A DNA stretch of 64,000 nt from Hybos culiciformis (lineage: Eukaryota > Arthropoda > Insecta > Diptera > Hybotidae): NCBI GenBank assembly GCA_964007475.1, contig OZ023274.1:97659322-97723321 (forward strand). The letters are read 5' to 3'. Positions 39,728-54,000 of the stretch are shown here, in pieces. Within the stretch, counting starts at the first letter, position 1; every line of letters starts with the position of its first letter. The position numbers were made by a program, and so were the translations under genes. Under the pieces are notes generated by a model that made no database searches, was not told the DNA's origin, and saw only the letters and a program-made list of their open reading frames with translations.

Positions 39728-42006
39728 ATTGGATTTATTATTGACAAGTCATAAGATGTATAGCGACACCTATTGGAATTTATTCAAACAAATCGATGGA
39801 TAAAAATTCAAAATCGTATGGAAAATAGCCCAAATATTAATTTAAATCCGAAAAATCGAGATAATGAGAAATAATTATATATAATAAATTAAAATAAATG
39901 GTTTGTATGGAAAAATAATCAGATTTTTGGTTAAGCTTTTATTGGAATTCAGAATAAATGCCCTTTTTAAGTTCTAATTCAATTATACTACTTATATATA
40001 CCCTAGTAAGCACCCAATGAAATAAAGTTTTTTGTGCATACTATTAGGCGCTAGTAAAAATAATCAAATAATGGTTAAATGAAGAACAGAAATTTTCATT
40101 GCTTTTATTATGTCATAAAATAAAGTGAAATAAACTCGCATTAAAAATATCTTGTAGTAAACTTTTCTCCAAATCACTATTTTACTGTATATTCTGGGCG
40201 TATTTAAATTAAAGATGATAGGTAAGTAAATGCATTGTTACATGCACATGATAGGCCAATGAAGATTCATCGACAAAAATGATAAACAAAATTAACCGGC
40301 TAGTTAGATATTTTTCTGTTTATTAATTTCTTTTACCATTTTCAAATTAATAAAAAAAATAGTTTTTTTTACATAAAAACATTCATATTTTATTTTTTCT
40401 TTAAATTTTCCACATGCTTTGAATGTACATAAAATTACCTACATTTTTACATTTTACACAATTTTTTTTTTCTAAAAAATTTTTGAAAATTAAAACAAAA
40501 GATAAAGTTTCTTTTTAACAAATAAAAAAATCGCTTACCTACTCAAAATTCAATCCGAATAAAATCTATCTGATTTTAGTAGTAAAGTACTCCAAAAATA
40601 AAATTTCTTTTACAGGTAGATTCAAGTTAACTGCATTCATATGTAATGGATGGTATTTCCAAAAGAATTCAATTTTTTATTGGTATTACCCACTTCAATG
40701 TATTAATATTAGCTATCTATAGGTATCTAATTTGGTGTGATAGACTATTTTTAAGAATAAACATTTTATTATAATAAAGTAAAAAACTTTCCTTTTCGAA
40801 ATTTGAATCTCGCGAGTTTCGATGTTTAGATTTGCATATTTGCCGAAACAGTTTTTGTTTAGACAAAAACAATTAATAAAATCACATTAATAATGCGATA
40901 AATACAAAAAAATTAAGTAAAAATAAGGCAAAACGCTAAGAAATTTTATACTATTTCGTCTGATCACTCTGAAGATTTTATAAATTTTCAGGTTTTTATT
41001 TTTCCTATATTTCCAAGCCCAAACTTTTTCTGGTAAGTAGGTTAACACATTTTTCCTTAAATAAATTTTTACTTCTAGTACATGATAAAATATTAACATA
41101 CTCGTAATATTTCACACTAGAAAAATTTTATTTCGTATTATCCGAAATTTATATTTATCATGAAAATTCGTATAAAATTCTAACAAATTTTTACCAAATT
41201 TATGTTAATGGGTATTGTAATTTATTTTTGATTTTGACTTAAGTTTTTCTTTATTAAAATGATGATTTTCAGATTTATAATAAAATTCATCTTATTCTAT
41301 TGTTTGAAATTATTTTAAGTTAAATGTAACAGTTGGAATAACCTTATATCTTATTTTAAGTTATCGGTTGTTTAAAAAAAATCAAAACACGAACAATGAT
41401 AATATTTTATTTCAATTGGTCTTTGAATATATTACTTAATTTAGAAAAGTTGTTGTAATGTAAACACTAACATCAATTACTTTTATAATTAAATTTATTC
41501 AAAATTTAATTATATATTTAGTTATTACCATAATTGAAAATCCAATTAAAAATACAAAATAATGTGTGAAATATTACATAGCGCGTAATAGCGAAATTCA
41601 TGGAGTCTTTTATTTGTTTTTAATATAAATATTCTTCCAAATAACACTTAAACTTAAATCTTAAATATAAGTTCATTTATAATTCCAGTAGCTTTTTCAA
41701 TTACAATATTCATTGTTCATTTTATTTTTACACAATTTTCTTTAAATTTTTCTAATACTTAAAAGTACTTCAGTTATGAAATTGTACACAAAATCATTTA
41801 ATTGAAATATTTCTTTACTCTCATTTTGATTTCAAAAATATTTTGGCATTAGTGAAAGAATAAAAATAAAGAATACATTTTTTGTTTATTAAAAACAAAC
41901 GATCATTTTCCATCTAATAGAATACTGTCTTCTTGATGTACATATATATTATATATTTTAATAATAAGTTTTGTAACTTTAATTTAATTATAAAAAGTGT
42001 TCCTGA
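39728..42006. other. Non-coding region downstream of bbc
   Basis: AT-rich sequence containing the bbc 3' UTR at its right end (poly-A candidate at 41885). Nothing else is recognisable. Confidence 0.5.
41885..41890 (-). terminator. Candidate polyadenylation signal, bbc
   Basis: TTTATT on the plus strand (AATAAA on the minus strand) lies 117 bases past the bbc stop codon and is followed by T-rich sequence on the transcribed strand. Well placed for a short 3' UTR. Confidence 0.4.
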
Positions 42007-45000
42007 CTAATGAGCTGTTGATGATTTTCTAGTACTTCTGGTATTCTGCTTCCGATGAGAATGAGTACCACCGTTCTTGTCATGTTGTAAAGTATTACTG
42101 CTAAGTTGGCTTGTTCCTCCTGGAGGAACTGTTTTAGGTGGATATGGAATTTTAAACAATTTTATTCGCAGGTGTTCACAAATTTCCATACATATCTAGA
42201 AAATTAATGGTGTAAACGCTTTTAAATTGTTTTTAAATAATCAACTAAATATTTTGTTTCATTCAAATGTGCGATATATTCTTAGTTGAAAAGTCAATAC
42301 TGACTTACTAAATGGCACAAACAAAATTGTTTTATTTATGCGAGAAATACAAAATTTTCAAAATGTAACATCTCCGAAAATTTAAATGATTATCATCTGA
42401 AAAGCTGTTGATTGGCTGGATGCCAATGAAAATAATATTTTTTTAATTGAACTTACAAAACTAAAGTATAAATATATATTTATTACAATATTTTTAATAT
42501 TACAAAATTTTTAATATTGCAATTATTTTAATATTTTATATGCAGCCAGAAATAGTAATATTTACCTGTGAGCAATATCTGATTAAATCCTGAGTTCCCC
42601 ATATTAAGGTAAACCACAAAATCGCAAGCTCTGGTAAAAAACTATTAAAATATTGATTTAAAAATAATAATAAAGGACCCAATAAACACCAATCTAAATA
42701 TTCCATTTCACTTTTTGTCATATGGGCAATCTGTAACAAAATATTATTGAGAGAAATATTAAAGAAATCGTTTTCTTGAGTCAAATTTTCTTTGATATTA
42801 AATATCAATAATATTCTTACCACTAATTTATTTGTAATTTTAGCTGCTACCATACCAAACGCCAAAATATACAATGAAGGATAATTTCCAAAAACATCAT
42901 CTTTCGATTTTTGAGCGATAATAAATGCTGGTATCACAACTAGACATAATGGTATTATTGGTGACAAAACACTTGTTCCCTTTTTTTTTTATCCAAATAT
43001 AAAAAGATTTCGAAACAAAATAGTAGAAATATTAGTGAACAATAATTTTATAATGCTAGTATAATGATTATGAATTTATGATTAAGAGTTTATGCAAACT
43101 AATTTCGAATTATATATATACTATTGATACACAAAAAAAACCTTATTTTTTTACTTCTCTAATTTATAAATTTAACTTATTTAAATAAATTTACAATAGA
43201 CCGCACGAACTTACTATTTTAAACTTAAATATCGCATCACGAGAAGAAAAGTGTTGTAACTTCGAAAAACTGTTTTTGAGATGTTTGCGTACAACGATCT
43301 TTTTCTAAGACAATATTTATTTTTTTGTAACATTAAAACTGTTGTTGGCTAAATAGTTAACGACATTTGTGCAATGCTAGTTCCGACAGTACTACATTAA
43401 AAAGAGGGTTAAAAATATATGTAGTAGGAACAAGTCAAAAAGGGCTCCATGAACTAGAACACAATGAACTTAGATCCGAAAAAAAAACCGTAAAAAAAGT
43501 CAAAAACATTTTTATTTTGACCTGTCCAAATTATACCTAATTTTTTTTTTTTGCATAAACTTAATGTCATAAAACGAAAATGATTTTGAAAATAAAAATT
43601 GAATGAAAATGATAATTCTGTTTCTATCAGTAAAATGTTTTTTATTATAATAACATTTTATTTATCAATTTTCAAATTTTGAATCATTTTCAAATAATAT
43701 TGTATATATTATAATATAAAATAATAAAAATGAGTAAAAATAAAATAATAAAAATACTTCTTTTGGCTTGTTAACTACAAGTGCAAATGTTTTTCAACAA
43801 AAATTTAAAAACTTTAAAAAATGAATCGTGTTAGAGATTTATAATGTTGATACAACTTATAAGTACACATTAAAATTAAAAGCAAAAGCCAATAATAATA
43901 ATATAATAATAACAATAATTATACTACATATATATAAAAATAATTATAATTAATATTAATATTAATAATAAAAATAAGAATTAAAATAATATAATATAAT
44001 ATAAAAATAACCAATAATAATATTTAATTAAAATATTAATTAATAATAATAATATTTAAAAACAAAGCCACAGCAAAATAAAATTTAATTGGAAATATTT
44101 TACAACATTTAAAAGACTTATGTTATAATTTACAAGTGTGAGTATATTTAGCGAAATTCAATTTATTAAAATTATTTTGATGTGAATTAAGTCCAATAAC
44201 TTTGTTTTATAGTTGACTAAAATTGTTATGAAAATATTATTCAATGAGAAATAAATAAATAAAAACGTAATCTGTTAAAATTCAAAAAAAATTTTAGTGT
44301 AGATTTTTTTTAAGTAATATTTATTTTATTTTAACAAATTTGGACTAAAGAGAATAAATCTCTAAAATAATTTGTTGGACATTTTTTTTTTGCACCTGAA
44401 TGATAAAAGGTTTAAATCTTATTACTTGTGTTTACCTACGTATTAACTAATTCAAATATAAAGAATCAATTTTTTTTTTAGCTTGAAAAAGTTGAAATAA
44501 TCGAAAATATTAAGTAAATAATTTAAAAATACTTTATTGACAATATTAAATTTGTTAAAGGACTTATTTAGTAAATACTTTGCCTAAAATGAAATTCAAC
44601 TTATTATCAAATATATTTCGGTAACAATTTTGTTTACTAAATTTTAAAATAACTCATATAATATAAATATATATATATATAGAAAGTTCATTCACATCAT
44701 AATAATTTTAAATTGATAATTTGAGTAGGTAAATTAATAAAAACTTATCTTACTAATATATACACCGCATCCAAATACCAATAATTTTTACGAATCAAAA
44801 ATTAATTAAATTGTCTGGTAGAATCAGTTCAAAGTTAAACGATCGTACTAGGCATACATATAATTTTTTTTTTTTGAAGTTACTTGAAATTGCCGTTCTA
44901 TTTTAATATAAGCAGAAATTCTTATTCCTAAGAGCAACAAATTTTTCATAAAACCCCTTCCTATCCACACCAAAAGAAAACTAAGGATAAAAGTTCATGG

Positions 45001-48000
45001 ATAATGGTTTATGATCAATTCAAAAGTAGATAGATAATATGTATTTTTCTTTAATAACTGAAAATGAGAAAATTCTGTTTATATTCAGAGTACTGCTTTT
45101 TTTTTTTTAAATTCGTAAAATATCTTCTTTTAGAAAACTAAATTTAAAAAATACATCTAAAGATGATTAAAATTGAACGCTTTATTTTCCCTATTACAAA
45201 ATATACAGTGAACTTAATTATAATGAATTAACATTGATTGTTAAAAATTAAATGCGAGTACTTATTGTTGTAAATAAAACTTCAAATGGTATGCATATGG
45301 AAGAAAAGAACAGCCGAAAAAACGTATGGTTAGTTAGTAATTAAACTTGTTCTTTAAATTTGGAACTAGTTCTGGAATTGATCAAAAGTTTTTTTCTTAT
45401 ATTACAGAAATATATGCGTATATAAATATCTATGATACGCTTTCAAACCATATTTTCTATGTCAATATAAAAATATTTCTTTAGAAATAGTGCTTTAGAC
45501 ATTGTGTTCAACTCAAAAATTATCAATCTAAGGTATCAAATGAATCTAAAGTTTGATGCCAGGACGACAATCGTTACTTTATAACAAGCTTATTTTGCGT
45601 ATAATTTAAGTGTAGCTTTTCGCGAAATATCGAATCTAATCTTAAATTCAAATATAGTATTTGATAACTACAGATTAGTTTTGACTGATTGACAATCTAA
45701 AATGTTATTTATATTAAGAATTGGAATATCAGCAATATTACTTTGAATATAAACAAAATTCTACTAAAAACTAAAATAGGAAAGTAAAAATGAAAAAGAG
45801 ATTTGTCCACTTTGAAAAACACACACAAAAAATAATAATTTTCTTTTTTTTTTTAGTTTTATGTTCATTTTTATTCAAAATGTGCACTTATTTATACTCA
45901 ATAATTTTGTGTGCATTTTTTTTTATTGTGGTGGTGATTCAAGTTTTTCCATTAAAAAAAAAAAAATCTAAATGCATTTTTGATTTTTCTGTTTTGAATA
46001 TTTCTTACGGCAATAGTTGATCCATTTTTCCCACAGCCTCCAGTCACTAAAACAGTATAAAAATATCGATACGCTAATAAAGTATCGACGGCCAAAGCAA
46101 AATATAACGGAACAATTCTCAATTCAATGTCACCAATTTGAGATATCTTTAATTAAAATTATTATTTTAATTTTAATTTATTTTTTTTGTCATATTTAAT
46201 TTGTAATAAAAAAATTATTTTAAAAATTATATATTTCTAATCTACGGTGTACGGGCCAATAAAATAAAAAAATATTTCCAGAAGAATGTTCTTTTTTTTT
46301 AATTACTCTTGTGATATAAAAAATCTTAGCCATATTTGAAACTTTAATTTTTCATAAGCACAATAAACTTGAGAATTTTCTTTTTTATTTAGTGACAACA
46401 ATAATTCTAGATGGGAAAAGTTCTATCAACGGAGAGTTTGAAAGTCTAGAAAATAACAAACATATTGTGTATACGAAATATACACAAGAGACATTTACTT
46501 TATAACTAAGTAACATTAAGTTTATAATAAAATAATAACAGAATAGTAAATAAATGTCAGTAAGAATCTTTTGTTTTTAATCAGGTGACGAATCAATGTT
46601 TTTGGTTCCTTACCATTTTTTTGTCTTCAATCTTCAAATTAGAATAATCATATTTTGAAACTTATAATTGAAAGTATTATATATTAAGGATTAGTTCTAC
46701 TCTATTAAGTCGATTTAATAGGGACAACTTAAAAATTTATTAATTAAATTTAAATGTCCGCCAATTTTCTTCTTTATAGAAATGTGTAAGTCAGTTTCTT
46801 CTAATTAAATTGTATTTAGGGACTTCAATAACAAAAAAAAAATTAATATATTAATTAATAATAATTAGTTAATTAATCAATTAAGAATTTTATATTTATT
46901 TAGTCTAATTTTATTGTTTAAAATTTGCATACATAATGGTTTGTATGAGTGTAATGTACACATTTGTTATTTTCTACCTAGAGCTAGTAAAGATATACAA
47001 TAATTAATTATTAATACATATTGTTAATAATTTAATAAATAATATGTTTAACTCAAATATAATACAGTTAAAAACATGCGAAATATTGTCCAATATTAAG
47101 AATAGTTATTCTGACGATTTCGATTAAAAATAAATTCATATTCTTCAACAATTATTTTACATTCATAAATAACATGCACTTAAAAAAATTAAACTAGATT
47201 GTTAAAATAGAATTTAGTTCAAAAATCAAAGACTGTCCTGTTAAAAGCTTCAAAATATTTTGTATTTAATTTTGTCCTAATTTATATTTATTATAGAGAA
47301 CCTTACTTATATGAATATAATTTATAATTATAAAACTATTCATATCTTGTATATTTATGTGATTGTAAAAAAATTTTGATTAGTTAATATCGAAATATAA
47401 CTCAACATAATATGAGCCCTGTGAACTTTTTACAGTGTGCCAGTTGCTTTGAATTTATCTCCAGTATAAGACCTCGCCAAAATTAATTTATTTATACTTC
47501 TACTTAATTGAGTCTTATTCAATAAGACGTCTTTTTTTTATCTTTATTGCGTCTTTTCCCATTCGAAAATTTCATAATCCCAAAGAAATATTATAAAAGT
47601 ATATACTTATTCTCTAAGTTTTTTCTAAGTTTTATTTGATGAAAATATGTCTTTCGACTAGTGCGAACAAGTTTTTCAAAAGACTCAATTAAGTAGAAGT
47701 AAGTATGTAAGTATATACACTATTTTATACCATAGTACATTTAATGTATGTTTTATTAATATTGTTTTATTTTGTTTAGTAATAAATCACAATTGCATCT
47801 CTAATAAATTTTGATTTTGCACCGAATGCAGTCCTAACATTGAATATACTTTTAAAATACTTGACATTGTTCTTCGACCAAAATAAAAGTTATTATTATA
47901 TTGAATTAAAAATAATATCGTATCTGTGCGCTTCAAAATTTTCTAATATCTAACAATGTTCCCCTCACCAGATTTTATTATTTCAGACTTTTGTGAAAAC

Positions 48001-51000
48001 TTATTGTCCAATAATTAACTGCTTGCTACTATAATAGTAATATAAGCTAAAAGCATTAATTTTCAAAAAAATTCAAGATCGAAATAGACATCTATAAACA
48101 ATTTTAGAAGAAATTTTTGAGTTTAGAAAACTATTAAGTATTTTCTTTTAGAAAATAAAAAGAAATAACTTCTACATTTATAAATACAAAATACATTAAA
48201 ATATTATTTGAATTTTTTTTTAATATAAATAAATACAGAGCAAGCTCGAAGAATCAAGACAAACAAAATTATTAAAATAAATTTAATTAAAAGGCCAATT
48301 TAAAAAAAAAAAACACATTCGACTTTTTTTTTTCAATTATATCTTTCATATTTTAGTAATAATGATTACTTTTCTAAATTTATAAAATTTTAAGATGAAT
48401 TCTTACAGCACAAGTTGAACCATTTTTTCCGCTTCCACCAGTAATAAAAATTTTGGAAAAGTTAATAAAATTATGCAAAAATCCAAAAACAGGAATATAA
48501 TTCACTAAATAGTTGAGAGGTAAATTAACTATTGATATCTGTATTTAAGAAAAAAAAATTTCATAAAATTAAACAAATAATTTTTTGTACGAGACCCTTT
48601 TTTAAGAAATAGGTAGGTAATTAAATATATATAAAATATATTTTAATTATCGAATTTAATATCAAAAAGATAATAATGAAGTAATTCTTGTTAATCTTTG
48701 TCAATTTATTAATGGATATTATAATTCATTATCAATTTTTAATATTCATCTACATAACAAAGTTGATTTTGTATTTCCGAGTTAAATTGAAATGTTTTAT
48801 GCATTAATAAACAGATCGTGTTTTGGGGAAGGTTTTACGATATTTCTTTAATTCAAGGCCAGCTGGGATCGGTTGCTATTTAATACAGAACGAACAACTA
48901 TCTAGATAAAATTTCAGAAAGGGCTTCAATAATAAAAATTAAATCATTTATTTTTCCGTCTATTCAATACATTCTCCAGACTATCAATATGTTGAAGAAT
49001 ATCAACATTGCTTTAATAATATTGGCCGACGAAAAAATAGTAAAACAATTTTCTATATTAAATTTTAAAATAAGTACAGTGAAGAGCTAAAAATCGATAC
49101 AACGAAACAGCGAGTCTTAGACCAAATATGTATGTTCATAATCAATATTTTTTTTGTGATAAATTTTTTAATTCACAAATAATCGTATCCATCCATCATT
49201 GATCAAGAATCTCTGAAAATTTCCTAAAATTTATAAGTTATTTCCATAATAAAAAAAAACTTAAAACTAAGAATAGGACTGAATGCGGATGCAAAACGAA
49301 AACAATTTTTAACGTAAACAAAAACAAAACTTATTCCTATTTGTAATTAATAAATATAATTAAAATTGCATTCAATATTCTTTTAGATATATTTTTGTAT
49401 AAATATAAGTATGCTACGTTTTTTTGCTTTTCCTAGTTTGGTATATATAGATCAAAACAGATTTATTTAAATATCATTAGGAATAATTAACTTAAGTTTC
49501 TTTAAAAATTAAAATTTTAACAAATGTTTCATGATAAGATTTTTATTTCTATCATATACTTTTTTTCGCAAAAAAAAACACCATGCAAGCCGGAATTTAA
49601 AGGCATTTAATTGTAATGTTCATTGACATGAAATGCTCAGAAGCCAATATTTATAAGAAAAGAATGAAATTAGGAAACGTAATAAATACAAAATTTTCGC
49701 ATGCAAACTGAATTAAAGAATTAATGGAAACAAAACAAAATTAAAATTATTTTTACAAGCCCTTGAGTGTCATTTAAAATAATATAGTTCATAATTAATT
49801 ACCCTATTTGGAATCTGAACCTTTCATGCAGGACGACTATACAATTAATATTATTTTGTTATCTTAAAACTTTAGATAAACAAAATTTGGAACTAAATTC
49901 GTAATGATTTGCAGGTTAAAATGTTCGAACTGTGTTATTAGAATTTCCTCAAAATCTCAATTGAACATGTTAATAGAAAAATTAAAATTATAGTGTAAAA
50001 AATTAATCATGTACCCATAATTCTGACCTTTTTTGAAAAATAAAAATAAATTTAAGTGTATCAATTTATAAATTTTATACCCATTTCTATAATATGTTGA
50101 AAAATCTATATAACCAAACTAGAAAGAAAATTTGCAAGCTTAAGGAGTTCATAATTTATTTAAAAGAAAAAAAAATTATTGAAATATAAAGTTTAAACTG
50201 TGTGTGTCAGCTATTTTATTCGCGAATAAATAGCCAAAAGATTGTATTTAATTTTTATTTTTTTATCATTACGTTGTTTTTATAAACTTACTGCAACTGT
50301 AGAGCCGTTTTTCCCAACTCCACCAGCTAATATTACCGAAGTAATACACATTAGTGACCATGCTCCGCATACGATGGTCATTAGAGGTATCGACCACCAA
50401 AGCTCGATGCTTCCGAAAATCTTAACATTATAAAATTTGTGTTTTTATTCTCAATAATTTTTTAGATAATTTTAGTTGAAAACAAGAAAAGTTACAGGAT
50501 AAAAATAAAACGCTTAACATCATCCTAAAATTAATGTGTCCAATTTTTGGAAATACATTTTTTTACTAAGTATTTTTAAATTCTGAAATTTTTGTTGAAA
50601 TTTCCTACGGAGTTAAATTTTTACCTATAAAATATCCATTTTGCCTTTTTTTTACTAAACATTGAAAAGACATTTACAAAACTATTCAACGTGTATTATT
50701 TGTTACATTAATAAAGTATGTTGTGGTATATTATATTTATTTCGAATTTTAAAGTTTTGAGATTTAAATTCCCCAGAAAATACACCAAAAATTTGACTTT
50801 GTCGATGCAGCTTATGTTATCACTTTTTTTTCGAGTCAATATAAGTATGTAATGTAAATTAAAAAAAAAAACAATGAAAACAAAGTAAATGTTGAAGTTA
50901 TTATTAAAAAAAAAATTATAACTTTAAAAGTATCTAAGCACAATTTTGGCTTTTCATTTAATATTTTGGTAAGATATTCTCTGTATGTGTAAGAAATAAA

Positions 51001-54000
51001 TTCAGGTTAAAAACTTCAAATAAAAGAATCTGATTAAAAACATAAATGAAAATAAAAAATGTAATAGGAATAATTTAAGAATGACGCCTGCATTAACTAT
51101 TTTTAATCTTAGTCTTTTGAGACTTTATTATTTAAAGAGCCTAAAGTTTTTTTTTGTTAAAGATTAAATTAAAACTCTGTTGAATAATGTTCAGAAAGTT
51201 TGCAAATGTGAAGATATAAAAATCATGTATGTACCTATGTTTGTGAAAAAAAAATATAACATTACGTTCAAATTGAATTCATTAAATAGACTTATTCTTT
51301 CTTCAATTAACATAAATTGCAATTAGCCAATACATACTTCATAGGGCCGAATACTTTCATTGAACGAAAGAAATAGTTGTTCTTGAAATTGATCTATATT
51401 ATTTAGTTATTGCAATGTAGGTACTTGTAAATGATGAATATTTTATAATAATTAATACCTACTAATTTTTTGAAAAACTAATAATAAAAAACAATTCTAG
51501 CTTTTAAATTTGTTTATAATATTTTATATAAATAATTTGTTGTTTAAAGAAAGTTTTCAATCACTTTAGATTGCCGGTAAATTCATGTCTATTTGAAGAA
51601 AGTTATAAAGTAAAATTAAAAAGAATAAGAAATATACTGTTTGTTTCTCCTGGAAAAATATTCGAAAATCATAATTAAAAGAAAAAAAAAATTGTGTAAC
51701 TCTCATTATAATTTAATACTTACTTTAGTTACCCATATTTCAGGTCCAAATATGGCTGACAATATATGAATGCCCATTATCGTTATTTGAGCTTCAGTTA
51801 CATCAACTTTACCGAATCGTAATGTTCCAGAAACATATGTTTGCCAATGGGCACAATAAAATAAAGTAATAGCACAAAAACACTACAATGACAATAAGGG
51901 AAAAAATACTTATAAAAATTAAGAAGTAAAAGATTGTAATTATGTATTGTTAATATTATACAAATATGATTATTTGGTACCAGGCTAATAAAGTCTATAT
52001 AAAATTAACTTTTCGTTAGCAATTCCTCACCATGGAAATTAGGCCCTATTAATTTTATTACTCAAATTTAGGAAAGATCCATTAGAAAGATCCATTAGAT
52101 ATATTTCTAAATGTGTGAAAGGATAAAGCCTAGTTTAAGAAATCGACGAATGTGAAATAAATATAGAATTCTATTAGGCCGAGTATTAGGCCTTGTTTCG
52201 TTGAACTTTAGAGTATTCTTCAATTTATTACCTGAAAAAACAGCCAATTCGGATAAGCACCTAGTTGACATGATATACACGCAGATAATGCAACAAAAAT
52301 GGTTGAAATCGAATCACAGCCGTGATCAAATAATTCACCTAATGGTGATGATGAATTAGTTCTACGCGCCTGTTTGCCATCAATTGCATCTAAACTTTGA
52401 TAAATAAATAAACCAAGCGCACATAAAAAGCAAGCCCATTTTGGTGGAAATTCTCTACCATTTGGACTGTAACTAAAAAAATAATATTAATTTTAATATT
52501 AAGTTAAATGTTAAAGTAATTTAAACGATAAGAAATAATAAATCATCAAAATTGTTATCCAATCGACTATGTGTAAAACACCCTGTTCAGAGAGACGAGT
52601 AAATTCTAAGTGGACCTATTTTTACTCAAAGTTGAATAAACATTGAATTCGCCTATTTCATGCTTAAAGCTAGACTATTAAAACTTTTAACGTACTTAAG
52701 TATTTTCAAAGATAAAATTATAATTCCGTATTAAGTATAATAAAGTTATTTATTTAATAAAATTTATGTACGTTCCTGGGTCAACGGCTTCACTACATAT
52801 CATGTCACTGAAAATATCACCAGATTATAACGCAATAAATACGACATCAAAATAATAAAAAAAAAATGTGTGGTATACATAAGTACATGTATTGTGGTAC
52901 ATATTGTATAATATATTATATATCGTTTGGAACGTACTTTTCTCTTAACTTAAAAAATAAAAATATTTTTCTTATCAATAAAGTACTTAAGTATATCGAA
53001 TAAATCAATTTTGAGCATAACTAAATTAACAAACATTTGATAAAAAAAAAAAACAATAATATTAATAACAAAAACCTTTTTTGTTTAATTTTGAATTTTA
53101 TATATACTGATATACTATAAGTTTAGGTAATCAAGATAAAATAGTTTAATTATTAGATATGATTAGATATTAAAATACCTACTTAAATTACTTATGTTAG
53201 TACTATCATCGTATGTTAAAAATCTAAAATATTTATTTAGAAACACCAAGGCAAATCGATCGGCCTTGAGAAAAACACTACAAAATGAATCAATAAATTA
53301 TTTAAAACTTGTGGCCTCAAAGAATAAATATTGTACATTCTTACTACTCAAATCATAATGAGCCAAATGTCGTGAAAGTTTTAGCATTAATTACAAATAC
53401 TTAATTTTTTGTACACAGTACTACTTAATCATATATTTCTAAATTATTAAAAATAAATTGCGTTTAAATTTAAAAATGAATCTGATTTGAAGAATTGGCA
53501 TATACCTACTTAAGTTAAAAAGAAAAAGCTCTCATATACTTACATATAATTTTTGCATAATGTACATAAAGAACACGTGTTTGAATATTATTTTTAACGA
53601 AAGTATCAGACGAGGTAAACAGACAATATGCATATAAAACAAAATTATACAACAAAAAATATTGAGAATAAAATATAATTATTTTGAAAATAATAATCAA
53701 ACAAGTATGTACCTACAAAAAATCTTTATGATAGTATTAAGAAATAATATTTTAATGATTTGGATGGATGAAATTAAAATTTACTTGAAAGAAATTAACT
53801 AAAATTAGGGTACGGACGGGCGGTAAGGATACAAAATCAATTAATGTTACTGGATTATTTTGCATCTTTTAGCAATATATAATTATACCTTCAATAAGTA
53901 CATAAGTATATCAATCAATAAATTTTTTCTTTAGTTTAACTATGTAGTTAAAAAGTGCCAGTAGATACTGTTGGCTATATTTCCCGGATTGCAGGAACCA

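Noticed and set aside
45790..46199. Two plus-strand frames around bbc alternative exon a
   Set aside because: One is low-complexity poly-T sequence and the other is antisense to the exon; neither has its own coding evidence.
50242..50433. Plus-strand frame over bbc alternative exon c
   Set aside because: It is the antisense shadow of a real minus-strand exon with matching splice sites and protein homology.
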